DNA of 56,570 nucleotides, from assembly GCA_030694525.1 (NCBI GenBank), contig JAUXYG010000076.1:1-56570 (forward strand). Reading direction: 5' to 3'. The translations under genes and the position numbers were made by a program. This DNA comes from Legionella sp. Lineage in GTDB: Bacteria > Pseudomonadota > Gammaproteobacteria > Legionellales > Legionellaceae. Position 1 is the first letter of the stretch, and each line of letters opens with the position of its first letter. Under the pieces are notes generated by a model. The model worked only from the letters and a program-made list of their open reading frames with translations, searched no databases and had not been told where the DNA came from. Shown in pieces: positions 26,397 to 35,562 of the stretch.

Positions 26397-28330
26397 ATCT
26401 CTCGTGATATATTAAGTCCTGTGGACAGATCGAATAAGTCTGAATGCTCCTCTTTTGCATGTGATTTATGAGATTCTTGATTGCAGGAGACGTTTGATGG
26501 GAGTTTTGCGGCGGAGAAAAAAGTTAAAAGTGAACTGTAAGATTGGGAAGCTGGATTGCGAGGAGGGCAGGATTGACTTTGAGGCCATTGTCGCAGTGGA
26601 CCGGATTCTCCTTGCCGCTCAATATTCGGTGATGAGCCGGGTGGGGTTTGTTGCTGGGGAGGCTCCTCCTCGACTACAGGTGCGGGTGTGGGCGTCGATA
26701 TTAATTCCGGGAGATCTGCTGGTGCCCAACCCGGACGACCTAATCCTTTTGCCAAAGCTCTAAGCGCTAAAATGATGCCAAACAACAAAGCACTTAAGAG
26801 ACCTAATACATACATTACCGGAGTATCCTGGAAATGCCCTTGCTCGTCTCGCTCCTGTAATGAATTCCAGGCAAAATCAACAAATCGCTGCCCTTTACCA
26901 AAACCTGAGAATAAAGAACGAAACACTTCAAACCATTCCTGAAATAAATATTGCGGCGGTCGTTGTATGGATAATCTTTGTTTTATTGCTTGATGAAACT
27001 TGGCCTGAGATGCAGTTGGCGTTTCCAGAGCCTTTTTCATTTCATCTAATGATTGATTATCTTCCTTGCAATGTGGATTGTTCCGTATTTGCTGGTAATG
27101 GTTAATTAAGGAATGAACTAAAAATCCAGCCATGAGAACTATACCCAAGGAAACACTTGTAACTAGTAAAGCCGGAGGAAATGCGATTCCAGTTAAAAGT
27201 AAAACCGATCCAACCAGGAAAATGACACTGGCTAACGCACCATAAGCATGCAATCCATACTTAATCCCTGAGAAAAAAGCTGAAAAATAGGAACGGAATA
27301 ACTGTATTTTAAGCAACTTGCGTTCTGTTTCAAAAATACCAATAAGTTTTTCAAGCTCATTTTTTAATTTCTGAATTCCTATTTCGTCAGTGGGATTGAA
27401 ACGCTGCAATTCTAATAAAGCAGCATAGGTAAATTCCATTTGTTTACTAACCAATAAAATAGTGCATTCCGTTTGCGTAATGAGTAACCTTTGCTGGAAA
27501 TCATATTCTTCGTAGAGGCGAGAAACGATGCATGAGAATGTATAAAAAGCACATAAAACCGACATAGCTACTAGCATTGCGGGCATAAGAGGGGCTAAAG
27601 TCAAAACACCCACATAAAGGTATAATCCATCCACAAAGCTGCCTAAAGAAACCCCAAAAAACATAAGTACCCGTTCTTTCATACTTTGTGATTCATGAAG
27701 AATTTTTGCTTTGAGAGTCGTTAATTTTTCAGTATCCCAAGGTTGCAGATTTGAAATTTCAGTCAAAAAATTCTTTCTCTGAGTCATTTTGCTTTTACGG
27801 GTCTCGATTACGTAACGCATTCCCAATCGAACCACTGAAGCCACTATTCCCATAATCAGACCAATAGGGACAATTAAATATTTCAGATTTGCAGGCTTTA
27901 AAAGTTCCAGGGCTAAAACAGCACTGCGTAATCCTTTATAACCATTTTTTAACCCTTTAATTACTTCTCGAACATAGGGCCAAGAAGCGGCAATATTCAT
28001 TTTAAATTGGTTATTTTGTTCTTTATCAAAACGGGTAGCCAAAAAAGAGTAGCAGACAAGGAAGGTAGATTCTAAAGCAATTCCTATGATACCGAAGGGA
28101 GTTAACATAAATTCATGCATGGCATCACTTTTACCACCGATAACGAGGTCAAAATAATATTTGAACATGCTGTATGCAGAACTAAGTGAGTCAAGAATTG
28201 CGTAGCCGTAGTAAATATGTTGGCCTTTATCAAGGTCTTTAGCTACTTTTTGATTTGGCGAAGTTGATTGACCGATGAAAGCCGGCTTTTTAGAATTTTT
28301 TCCCGATTCAATATCGCTATTTTTAGGCAT
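26393..28330 (-). CDS. Multipass membrane protein with proline-rich tail, candidate effector
   Basis: I do not recognise this 645-residue protein. It has about eight hydrophobic segments (roughly at 77-96, 145-172, 223-262, 360-410 and 498-520), separated by helical charged loops of up to 100 residues. After the last one comes a proline-rich stretch (about 540-610). The tail is polar and ends in KEEHSDLFD and SREI. A Glu/Asp cluster 10-20 residues from the C-terminus is the E-block pattern seen in Dot/Icm substrates. No signal peptide is seen. The ATG at 28330 lacks a strong ribosome site. It could instead be an ordinary inner-membrane protein; nothing in the neighbours decides. Confidence 0.7.
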   Translation of the reverse strand: MPKNSDIESGKNSKKPAFIGQSTSPNQKVAKDLDKGQHIYYGYAILDSLSSAYSMFKYYFDLVIGGKSDAMHEFMLTPFGIIGIALESTFLVCYSFLATRFDKEQNNQFKMNIAASWPYVREVIKGLKNGYKGLRSAVLALELLKPANLKYLIVPIGLIMGIVASVVRLGMRYVIETRKSKMTQRKNFLTEISNLQPWDTEKLTTLKAKILHESQSMKERVLMFFGVSLGSFVDGLYLYVGVLTLAPLMPAMLVAMSVLCAFYTFSCIVSRLYEEYDFQQRLLITQTECTILLVSKQMEFTYAALLELQRFNPTDEIGIQKLKNELEKLIGIFETERKLLKIQLFRSYFSAFFSGIKYGLHAYGALASVIFLVGSVLLLTGIAFPPALLVTSVSLGIVLMAGFLVHSLINHYQQIRNNPHCKEDNQSLDEMKKALETPTASQAKFHQAIKQRLSIQRPPQYLFQEWFEVFRSLFSGFGKGQRFVDFAWNSLQERDEQGHFQDTPVMYVLGLLSALLFGIILALRALAKGLGRPGWAPADLPELISTPTPAPVVEEEPPQQQTPPGSSPNIERQGESGPLRQWPQSQSCPPRNPASQSYSSLLTFFSAAKLPSNVSCNQESHKSHAKEEHSDLFDLSTGLNISREI

Positions 28331-28598
28331 CTTATTCAGTCACTCATGCACATAAGGCTGTCAGCTAAGATTGGCGCTATTGTAAGGATTATTAACCGCG
28401 ATGTCAATTAAATTTTCATCCTGAATTAAAAGAGTACAAATTCACACGGTAATCTGCAATTTTAACACACCTCATGCAAAAAACAGGATTGATTTAGAAA
28501 ATTAATTTAACTTATCGCGTTACTTCTCTGGGAGTTGGGACGCAAATCTGCTACGATATTGCCCTATAAACAGACATACTACTCATTGAGAGGATTAG

Positions 28599-29132
28599 AT
28601 GAGATCATTTTTGGTTCTCTTTTTCATAGTTTCATCACTAACGACTGGACCGCTTATGGCAAAAAATCACACCCAGATTTATGGCTATGTTGAAAAAGCG
28701 ACATTGTTAGACAAAAACCTTACTTTGTCTGCCAAGTTAGATACTGGAGCCAAATCTGCTTCTCTAAACGCTACTAATATTACTGAAATCGAAGTTAAGG
28801 GTGTTCCTTATATTCGGTTCACCGTTCCGACAAAAGAAGGTGATATTACTTTTGAAAGTGAATATATTGGCAAGGTGCAAATTAAGGTACGTGCCCAGGA
28901 AGGCCATCCTGGTGCAGCTAAACCAACTCCTATTAAAAGACCTGTAGTTTTGCTTAATTTAAAATTAGGCGATAAAGTACGTGCAGTCCAGGTGAATTTA
29001 ACGAATAGAAAACGCTTTATTTACCCACTGTTACTAGGCAGGGATGCAATAATTGATTTTGATGGTGCGGTTGATCCGGCACTTGCTTTTACTGTTAAAT
29101 CTCAGAGCCCTGCACATAATGAAAAACAATAA
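28599..29132 (+). CDS. Periplasmic retropepsin-like protease (PF05618, RimB-related)
   Basis: The 177-residue protein opens with a signal peptide (about 1-21, ending LMA-K) and then a single retropepsin-like domain. The catalytic motif LDTGAKSASL has Asp48-Thr49-Gly50, and PLLLGRDAIIDF is the second family hallmark. The family is listed as ATP-dependent zinc protease, though the DTG motif points to an aspartic protease fold; RimB of the Pseudomonas rimABK system belongs to it. The signal peptide puts this copy outside the cytoplasm. GAGAGGA precedes the ATG. The next gene overlaps its end by 14 bases, and the three-gene set that follows reads as one operon. Confidence 0.88.
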   Translation: MRSFLVLFFIVSSLTTGPLMAKNHTQIYGYVEKATLLDKNLTLSAKLDTGAKSASLNATNITEIEVKGVPYIRFTVPTKEGDITFESEYIGKVQIKVRAQEGHPGAAKPTPIKRPVVLLNLKLGDKVRAVQVNLTNRKRFIYPLLLGRDAIIDFDGAVDPALAFTVKSQSPAHNEKQ

Positions 29133-30645
29133 GCGCCATGTATACGGCTTAATCCTTACTTTATTTATCGTAGGGTTAGGTCTTTTTCTTTACCGTCACC
29201 TGATACTGGATGTACCTTTAACGGATACTGAAACTATTAATAGCTGGATGGTAGAATCCAATTTACGGTTTAATGCGGATAACAATACCCCCATTAAAGC
29301 AAGCTTTAACATACCCTATCTTCCCCCTCATTTTGCTATTCTCGATGAATATTTTGTTTCCCGAAGCTATGGAGTGACAACCAATTTAAACGGCTATAAT
29401 CGGGAAACAGTATGGTCCATCAGGCGAGGACATGGTCCACAATCACTTTATTATCGTGCCATATTCCGGCAGACTGATAGTGATGAATCATCCCTGCCCA
29501 AACCATCCATAATCAAAACCCAGCCATTAGCTGACAGTCAGAAATCAGCGGTAGAGACCATCACTGCTCAAGTACGATATTCCTCAGCTGACATTCAGAC
29601 CTTTGCGCAAAGTACTATTAAAGAATTAAATAAAAAAGATGGGAATGCCAAACTATTAACCGGCAATCAGTTTACCGATGACAGCATCATTAATGCGACC
29701 ATTTTGATTTTAAATCAATCACGTATCTTTGCTATTCCGGTTAAAGGAATTTACCTAAGCCAACAAAACAAAGCAGAATTAAAATCTCTATTAGCGGTAT
29801 TTAACGGTAAAAACTGGGTTTACATCAACCCACGTACAGGGGGGGCTGGATTATCAAAAGAATACCTTATTTGGCAATATGGCAATGCACCTCTATTTAA
29901 TGTTTCTGGAGGAACAAAGCCTCAATTTACCCTAACCGTTTCACCCACACCGATTAATGCGCTGAGTGTGGCGAAATCGAGAGGATTACAATCAGATTCC
30001 CAGCTGCTCCGATTTTCGTTGTTACAGCTACCCGTTAATGTACAGGCCACCTACAAAATTTTATTAACGGTTCCCATCGGTGCGTTTATTATATTACTGT
30101 TACGAAATTTCGTTGGCATTAAAACCTTTGGTACGTTTATGCCTGTTTTAATTGCCTTGGCATTTCGCGAAACGCATGTCATATGGGGAATTACCTTATT
30201 TGTTATCATCGTTTCCTTTGGATTACTCGCCCGTTTTTACCTCGATCAATTAAGGCTTCTTCTGGTGCCACGATTAGCAGCCATACTCACCGTGGTGATA
30301 CTTTTGATGATTTTTATCAGTGTGTTTAGTCAGAATCTAGGGCTGGACTCTGGTTTATCCGTGGCTTTATTCCCCATGGTTATCCTGACGATGACCATTG
30401 AGCGCATGTGTATTACCTGGGATGAGCGCGGTGCGTCTGAAGCAATTAAATCAGGCGCAGGAAGTCTGTTTGCGGCAGTCATTTCGTACTGGGCGATGAG
30501 TTTTGAACCGTTGCAATATCTGATTTTCGCCTTCCCTGAATTGTTGTTAATTCTGCTCGCAGTGATTTTATGGTTTGGCCAATATCGTGGTTATCGGCTG
30601 TTTGAACTAAAACGCTTTAAAGCACTGGCACGAGCGACATCATGA
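29119..30645 (+). CDS. Inactive transglutaminase fused to C-terminal membrane helices
   Basis: The start is ATG 29119, inside the end of the previous gene; longer starts from 29053 give no plausible N-terminus. The 508-residue protein has one N-terminal membrane helix (about 8-26), a periplasmic domain (about 27-310) of the inactive transglutaminase type, and six or seven hydrophobic helices (about 315-495) ending in a short basic tail. This matches the paired families described as inactive transglutaminase fused to seven membrane helices. The domain has the late motif GKNWVYINPRTGGAGL. Its role is not known; it may bind a peptide substrate for the flanking protease and ligase. The stop overlaps the next start (ATGA). 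Confidence 0.85.
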   Translation: MKNNKRHVYGLILTLFIVGLGLFLYRHLILDVPLTDTETINSWMVESNLRFNADNNTPIKASFNIPYLPPHFAILDEYFVSRSYGVTTNLNGYNRETVWSIRRGHGPQSLYYRAIFRQTDSDESSLPKPSIIKTQPLADSQKSAVETITAQVRYSSADIQTFAQSTIKELNKKDGNAKLLTGNQFTDDSIINATILILNQSRIFAIPVKGIYLSQQNKAELKSLLAVFNGKNWVYINPRTGGAGLSKEYLIWQYGNAPLFNVSGGTKPQFTLTVSPTPINALSVAKSRGLQSDSQLLRFSLLQLPVNVQATYKILLTVPIGAFIILLLRNFVGIKTFGTFMPVLIALAFRETHVIWGITLFVIIVSFGLLARFYLDQLRLLLVPRLAAILTVVILLMIFISVFSQNLGLDSGLSVALFPMVILTMTIERMCITWDERGASEAIKSGAGSLFAAVISYWAMSFEPLQYLIFAFPELLLILLAVILWFGQYRGYRLFELKRFKALARATS

Positions 30646-31589
30646 TTCGTCTTTTTCGCCGTTTAAAAAGCTCAGGGGTTCTAAGTATTAATCAGCGCAA
30701 TACGGACTTTGTATTGCGTTACAATCCCAGAAAGCTGTTTCCATTAGTAGATGATAAACTAAAAACCAAGCAGCTGGCATTGAAAGCGGGAATAGCCGTA
30801 CCTCCTTTGTATGACATCATTGAAACTGAACAACAAATTAAAACCATCGAAGAACGATTTGCGCCTTATGATGATTTTGTCGTAAAGCCTGCCCGCGGAT
30901 CCGGTGGTGATGGAATCTTGGTTTTTAAGGATAAAGTGTATGGCCGTTATCGCCAAATCAATGGGAAGCTGACGACAACTCAGGAACTGAGTTATCATTT
31001 ATCCTGCCTCCTCTCTGGAGCATACAGCTTGGGCGGATCGTCGGACTATGCCATTATTGAAAAAAGGGTGGTAGTCGATCCGGTATTCGCGGAAGTAAGC
31101 TATGAAGGCATACCTGATATTCGTATCATTACCCTCTTAGGCTATCCAGCCATGGCAATGGTGCGCTTACCAACTCGATTATCAGGTGGAAAAGCAAATT
31201 TACATCAAGGAGCTATAGGCGTTGGCGTGGATTTGGCAACCGGCAAGACACTGGGTGGTGTATTCCAAAATGACACCATTGACTATCATCCTGATACCCT
31301 AAATCCCATCGTTGATATTGAGGTCCCCTATTGGAATGAAATCCTTGAAATCGCATCCCGTTGTTATGATCTTACCGGATTAGGTTACTTGGGAGTGGAT
31401 ATTGTTCTGGATAAAGATCAGGGACCATTAATGTTAGAACTTAATGCACGCCCGGGATTAAATATTCAAATTGCCAATCGTGAAGGCGGGCTCAAACGCT
31501 ACCGTGCCATCGAAGACCGTTTTACCCATTACGGTAAAGAATCAAGTGCAGACAAAGTCACTTTCAGTCGTGAGTATTTCGCTCGTTGA
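30642..31589 (+). CDS. RimK-like ATP-grasp peptide ligase
   Basis: The 315-residue protein is an ATP-grasp enzyme of the alpha-L-glutamate-ligase-related group. The nucleotide loop is VVKPARGSGGDGILVF (about 86-101), the metal-binding segment is PLMLELNARPGLNIQIANREGG (about 263-284), and an Arg-rich segment (IRIITLLGYPAMAMVRLPTR) lies between. No signal peptide, so it should act in the cytoplasm, adding an amino acid to a peptide or protein carboxylate. The start overlaps the stop of the membrane transglutaminase gene. Such ligases occur beside the retropepsin-like and inactive transglutaminase genes in many gammaproteobacteria; the substrate is unknown. Confidence 0.88.
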   Translation: MIRLFRRLKSSGVLSINQRNTDFVLRYNPRKLFPLVDDKLKTKQLALKAGIAVPPLYDIIETEQQIKTIEERFAPYDDFVVKPARGSGGDGILVFKDKVYGRYRQINGKLTTTQELSYHLSCLLSGAYSLGGSSDYAIIEKRVVVDPVFAEVSYEGIPDIRIITLLGYPAMAMVRLPTRLSGGKANLHQGAIGVGVDLATGKTLGGVFQNDTIDYHPDTLNPIVDIEVPYWNEILEIASRCYDLTGLGYLGVDIVLDKDQGPLMLELNARPGLNIQIANREGGLKRYRAIEDRFTHYGKESSADKVTFSREYFAR

Positions 31590-31603
31590 AAAGGGCGAAA
31601 TAC
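31574..31603 (+). terminator. Hairpin over the stop codon of the ligase gene
   Basis: A perfect 9-bp stem (GTATTTCGC at 31574-31582 with GCGAAATAC at 31595-31603) with a 12-base loop spans the stop codon (31587-31589). No T-run follows, so it may protect the 3' end of the mRNA rather than terminate transcription. Confidence 0.4.
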
Positions 31604-31695
31604 GAAACATCAAAAATTGTAAGCCTTATTCTAACCACTTCATTAGCAACTAAGGTTTCATCAGTAGATGTAAATTTACTTTACTGAGGAAGAAA

Positions 31696-31749
31696 ATGGA
31701 TAACAGCCAATATCTCCAACGCGATTCAGCATCTTGGCAAATCAAATGA
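31696..31749 (+). pseudogene. Possible 17-codon gene remnant cut off by the palindromic element
   Basis: A good ribosome site (GAGGAAG) stands before ATG 31696, and the frame (MDNSQYLQRDSASWQIK) closes with TGA at 31747-31749. Only six bases later the palindromic element begins. The strong start and abrupt end suggest the 5' part of a gene whose remainder was lost when the element entered. It could also be a real small peptide, or chance. Confidence 0.3.
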
Positions 31750-31755
31750 TTCCCT

Positions 31756-31841
31756 ACGTCCCGCGACTCGTTCGCGGGATCCAGAGATGCAATACGTTAG
31801 CACTAGGCCTAAATGGATCTCACGAACAAGTCGCGGGACGT
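31756..31841. repeat. Palindromic MITE-like element with 27-bp inverted ends
   Basis: The left end (31756-31782) and the right end (31815-31841) are inverted copies of each other, matching at 24 of 27 positions, around a 32-base centre with no coding content. The left arm also folds alone: CCCGCGA at 31760-31766 pairs with TCGCGGG at 31772-31778. A hairpin with a related CCCGCG core follows the polyketide synthase gene (47496-47522). The element lies between convergent genes and looks like a dispersed REP or MITE-type repeat. Confidence 0.65.
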
Positions 31842-31889
31842 CCTTAGCAGGTGAATGTCAACAGATCTTCAAAACAAAGAAAACCTTAC

Positions 31890-33053
31890 CTACAAACCTG
31901 CCGCGTGCTGAATAAAAAATCGTTTAATTGGTGTCAATTGATTACAAACACTTAATCCAAAACCGCGTAAGGAAGTGATAGGGCGTAATGAATGATTAAA
32001 TAAACGCTTGAGGCCTTCCATGAGTAAAATAGTTTGCCAAACGGCCGATTTTCGCTCGCGTTGATAAGCTCCCATCACTTTGGTGGACGATAATGCACCT
32101 TTATTGTTATCCAGGATGTTTAGCCAGGCGATGATATCGGCAAGCCCTAAATTTAAGCCAAGTCCGGCTAATGGGTGAATCGTATGTGCGGCATCACCAA
32201 TTAAGATCCAGTTTTTTCCGCTGTATTGACTCGCATGGCGCATGTGAAGAGGAAATTCATGACGAGTGCTTATTAATTTCACCTCCCCTAGTTTTTCAGC
32301 AAAAGCATGAGTGAGTTCGTAATTAAACGCCTCATCATCTAACTTCTGTAAATTACGTGCTCGTGGTGAGTCTGTTGACCAGACAATGGAACATTGGTGA
32401 GGGTCAGACAAGGGTAAAAATGCCAGGGGGCCATCTGGATTAAACACCTGATACGCGGTGTGCTGATGGTCTTTTTCTGTATGAACTGTTGCTACTATTG
32501 CCTGTTGGTGATAAGACCAGGTAGTTAATTTCACTTTAAGTTGGTCTCTTGTTGGCGAATTGGCACCATCAGCAACAATTAATAACTGACCATGCCATTG
32601 TTTTTTTTGGCTGCAAATTCCAATGCCTTCCTGGGGATAAATCACTTTGTCTAATGTGCACTTGGGGAATAACGAAATATTGGATTCCTCGGATATTTGT
32701 TTTAATAAAGCCTGCTTGATTATAGATTCTTCGATTATAGCCCCAAGGCTTGCGCTGGCAATGGCACGTGAATCAAACTCAATGTGTGCACCGTTTACCG
32801 CATCCCAGACATACATGCCATTATATGGAGATATTCTTATTGCATCTAAATTAGCCCACACACCCAACTTTCTGAACAGAGTCTCAGATGCTTTATTAAT
32901 GGCATATACCCGTTTATCGATTTGCGTGGTATCAACAGTTAAATCTCCTGCATCGATCACCGCCACACGATAATTTTTTTGGGCCATAGCCAATGCTGCC
33001 GTTAACCCGACAACCCCGCCCCCGACTACAAGTACCTCAAAATGCTCAATCAT
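31890..33053 (-). CDS. ubiI: FAD-dependent ubiquinone-pathway hydroxylase (UbiI/VisC-like)
   Basis: Start taken at ATG 33053 (MIEHFEVLVVGGGVVG); it overlaps the ubiH stop by eight bases. The 387-residue protein is a flavin monooxygenase. It has the Rossmann GxGxxG loop as VVGGGVVGLTAALA at the N-terminus, an ADGANSPTRD motif near 155-165, and GDAAHTIHPLAGLGLNLGLADI near 275-296. It hydroxylates the quinone ring in ubiquinone synthesis in a complex at the inner membrane face. Gene order ygfB-pepP-ubiH-ubiI matches E. coli. Which ring carbon it hydroxylates (C5 as UbiI, or another position) cannot be told from sequence alone. Confidence 0.88.
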   Translation of the reverse strand: MIEHFEVLVVGGGVVGLTAALAMAQKNYRVAVIDAGDLTVDTTQIDKRVYAINKASETLFRKLGVWANLDAIRISPYNGMYVWDAVNGAHIEFDSRAIASASLGAIIEESIIKQALLKQISEESNISLFPKCTLDKVIYPQEGIGICSQKKQWHGQLLIVADGANSPTRDQLKVKLTTWSYHQQAIVATVHTEKDHQHTAYQVFNPDGPLAFLPLSDPHQCSIVWSTDSPRARNLQKLDDEAFNYELTHAFAEKLGEVKLISTRHEFPLHMRHASQYSGKNWILIGDAAHTIHPLAGLGLNLGLADIIAWLNILDNNKGALSSTKVMGAYQRERKSAVWQTILLMEGLKRLFNHSLRPITSLRGFGLSVCNQLTPIKRFFIQHAAGL

Positions 33054-34248
33054 GCACTCTCCCGTTATCCAGCGCAATCTCACAAACAAGATCAGGAATT
33101 ACACCACCAAAGCCTTGTGTATAACGGGCTAATGTATTTTTTAACAGAGCACTATTATCCAATGCCACCAAACCAATACTGCGCATTAAAGAAATACCTG
33201 GAATTGTACTGGTAAAGAGATTTATCAGGCCGTCAGTTAATTGAGTAATTATGTATTGATCATGTTGTCTCAATTGAATGTAACTATCGAGCATCGATGG
33301 TTTTAAGCCATGCTTTGCGATACATTGGGCTAGAGTCGCCACATCTCTGAGTCCTAAATTGAACCCTTGTCCTGCAACAGGATGTAACGTGTGTGCTGCA
33401 TTACCGATAAAAACAATCGGCCACTTTATTGGCCTGGGCATTAATACCTGTTTTAAAGGATAGGTAAATCGTTTTCCCGCTTTGGAAAACCGCCCTAAAC
33501 GATAGCCAAATTCATTTTGTAATTCTTTCAAGAATTGCTCATCGGATACTGAGGTTAATTCACGGGCTCTTTGCGGGGGAACCGCCCATACCAGCGACAT
33601 CCGTTTTCCCTGCATCGGCAATAAGGCCAGAGGGCCATGTGGTGTAAATCGCTCAAAGGCACGATTTTGATGGGGTTTGGCTAATCCTATGTTGGCAACA
33701 ATTGCCTGTTGCTCATAATGTCGTGTTTTAGCAGGTAACTGGGACCATGTTCTGGCAACAGACTCAGCACCATCGGCAGCAACAATAAGCTGTGCTTTAA
33801 TGGTTAATTCACCGTCATTAGTTGTTAATTTAGCGTAATGTTCAGCAAGATCCAAAGAAGTCAGAGTTGCAGGAGCGATTAATTGATTTTGGTCTAGTTG
33901 GTTATGGATCGCACGGTTAAGATGTTGCATTTCAATAACAAAACCTAAAGGATTGTTCACCTCACCCTGCAAACGTGCAACGCCAAATTTAGCTTTATCT
34001 GAAACGTGAATATGATTTATTGGAGTTATAAATTCCTCCAGGGCAGCCCAGACACCTAACATATTTAAAATACGTTTGCTTGCAGGCGAGAGCGCTAACG
34101 AGCGCGCATCAAAATCGGAATTAATCTGATTACCAAATGGCCTGGTTTCTACTAATACCGTATCATAACCCAGTGCTTGCAAAGCCAGCATTAAGGTTGC
34201 ACCTGTTAAACCACCACCAATAATCAGTATATCGACCTGTTTATCCAC
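33046..34248 (-). CDS. ubiH: 2-octaprenyl-6-methoxyphenol hydroxylase
   Basis: The 400-residue protein is the second flavin monooxygenase of the operon. It has the FAD loop IIGGGLTGATLMLALQ near 9-24, ADGAESVART, and FIGNAAHTLHPVAGQGFNLGLRDV; the GNAAxTLHPxAGQGFN form is typical of UbiH. It should catalyse the C1 hydroxylation of the ubiquinone ring. Its start overlaps pepP's end by eight bases and its end overlaps the ubiI start, so all three are coupled. Length is normal. Confidence 0.92.
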   Translation of the reverse strand: MDKQVDILIIGGGLTGATLMLALQALGYDTVLVETRPFGNQINSDFDARSLALSPASKRILNMLGVWAALEEFITPINHIHVSDKAKFGVARLQGEVNNPLGFVIEMQHLNRAIHNQLDQNQLIAPATLTSLDLAEHYAKLTTNDGELTIKAQLIVAADGAESVARTWSQLPAKTRHYEQQAIVANIGLAKPHQNRAFERFTPHGPLALLPMQGKRMSLVWAVPPQRARELTSVSDEQFLKELQNEFGYRLGRFSKAGKRFTYPLKQVLMPRPIKWPIVFIGNAAHTLHPVAGQGFNLGLRDVATLAQCIAKHGLKPSMLDSYIQLRQHDQYIITQLTDGLINLFTSTIPGISLMRSIGLVALDNSALLKNTLARYTQGFGGVIPDLVCEIALDNGRVHD

Positions 34249-35548
34249 GCATCACTGCCTCAATGTCATTGACTTCTACTGGCAATGCGCCGGTTAACAC
34301 TTCATGGCCTGTTTTGGTTACCGCCACATCATCTTCGATACGCACACCAATTCCCCACCAACGTGGATCCACCCCTTCCATTCCAGAGCTGATATAAATA
34401 CCTGGTTCTACGGTTAAAACCATACCTGGCTCTAAAGATCTCCATTCATTATTCACTTTGTAATTTCCGCAATCATGAACATCCAACCCCAACCAATGCC
34501 CGGAATTATGCATATAAAAAGGTCTGTACGCCTCATTGGATATGAGCTCATCAACTGTACCCTTTAAAATGCCCAAATCACATAACCCACTGGTTATAAT
34601 ACGAACCATTGCTTGTTGGACAGCGTTCCACGGCAGGCCAGGTTTAATCACGGCAATTCCAGCTTTTTGCGCTTTTAACACTAACTCATAAATACTTTTT
34701 TGTTCAGGATTGAATGTGCCATTAACGGGGAAAGTTCGAGTGATATCGGCTGCGTAATTTTCATATTCGCCACCTGCGTCAATTAATACCAAATCCCCTT
34801 TTTTTAGAGGCATACTATTCTCAGTATAATGAAGTATACAGGCATTCTCTCCACTCCCAACTATGGGATCATAGGCAACGCTACGACATCCCTGACGATA
34901 AAACTCATGGGTCAGTTCGGCTTCAAGCTGGTATTCGTGGGTTAAAGTGGAACAAGCTTTCATGGCACGTTGATGTGCGGCGACGGAAATTTGCGCGGCC
35001 CGGCGCATGAGCTCAAGCTCACTATTACTTTTAAACAAACGCATCTCACCTAAAATGGGTTCTAAATCACATAAGGAGTTGGGACACTTGATTCCGCGTC
35101 TGACCCTAGCTTTTAACGAAAGGAATACCTGCATAATTTGTTGTTCCAAAACCGGATTTTTGCCTATAGAGTAATAAACAGCATTTTTTCCCGCCAATAA
35201 ATCAGGCAGCTCTTCGGCGATACTACTGACTGGAAAAGCCATGTCCATCTTTAACTGACTTATAGCACCATCCTGGCCGAGCCTTTTACCTGTCCACTGT
35301 TCTTCAGCAGGGTTTCGAGCGTTATTAAACAAGACGCTTTTGCACTCGGCACCATTGATAATAAGCAACAACGCATCAGGTTCAGAAAACCCGGTTAAGT
35401 AATAAAAATTACTGTCCTGACGAAAGCGATAGTGAGCATCGCCATTGCGCAATACTTCCTGAGCGGCAGGAATTATGGCCACACTATCGGGTGGTAATTG
35501 CTCTGCCAATCGTCGTCTTCTTTCCTGATATTCTTGTTGCGTTATCAT
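34241..35548 (-). CDS. pepP: Xaa-Pro aminopeptidase (aminopeptidase P)
   Basis: The 435-residue protein has the N-terminal creatinase-like domain (about 1-170) and a C-terminal pita-bread domain. Its metal ligands are visible: Asp pair in LVLIDAGGEYENYAADITRTF, His in HNSGHWLGLDVHD, and Glu in LTVEPGIYI and VRIEDDVAV. It removes N-terminal residues that precede proline, using two Mn ions. It sits 14 bases after ygfB and is the second gene of ygfB-pepP-ubiH-ubiI, as in E. coli. No signal peptide, so it is cytoplasmic. Confidence 0.96.
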   Translation of the reverse strand: MITQQEYQERRRRLAEQLPPDSVAIIPAAQEVLRNGDAHYRFRQDSNFYYLTGFSEPDALLLIINGAECKSVLFNNARNPAEEQWTGKRLGQDGAISQLKMDMAFPVSSIAEELPDLLAGKNAVYYSIGKNPVLEQQIMQVFLSLKARVRRGIKCPNSLCDLEPILGEMRLFKSNSELELMRRAAQISVAAHQRAMKACSTLTHEYQLEAELTHEFYRQGCRSVAYDPIVGSGENACILHYTENSMPLKKGDLVLIDAGGEYENYAADITRTFPVNGTFNPEQKSIYELVLKAQKAGIAVIKPGLPWNAVQQAMVRIITSGLCDLGILKGTVDELISNEAYRPFYMHNSGHWLGLDVHDCGNYKVNNEWRSLEPGMVLTVEPGIYISSGMEGVDPRWWGIGVRIEDDVAVTKTGHEVLTGALPVEVNDIEAVMRG

Positions 35549-35562
35549 TTTAAAATCCCTGG

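Noticed and set aside
26455..27105. Plus-strand frames opposite the multipass gene
   Set aside because: Short, low-complexity and created by the proline-rich codons on the other strand.
31756..31841. CRISPR-like repeat
   Set aside because: Only one inverted pair, no array of spaced direct repeats, and no cas genes in the window.
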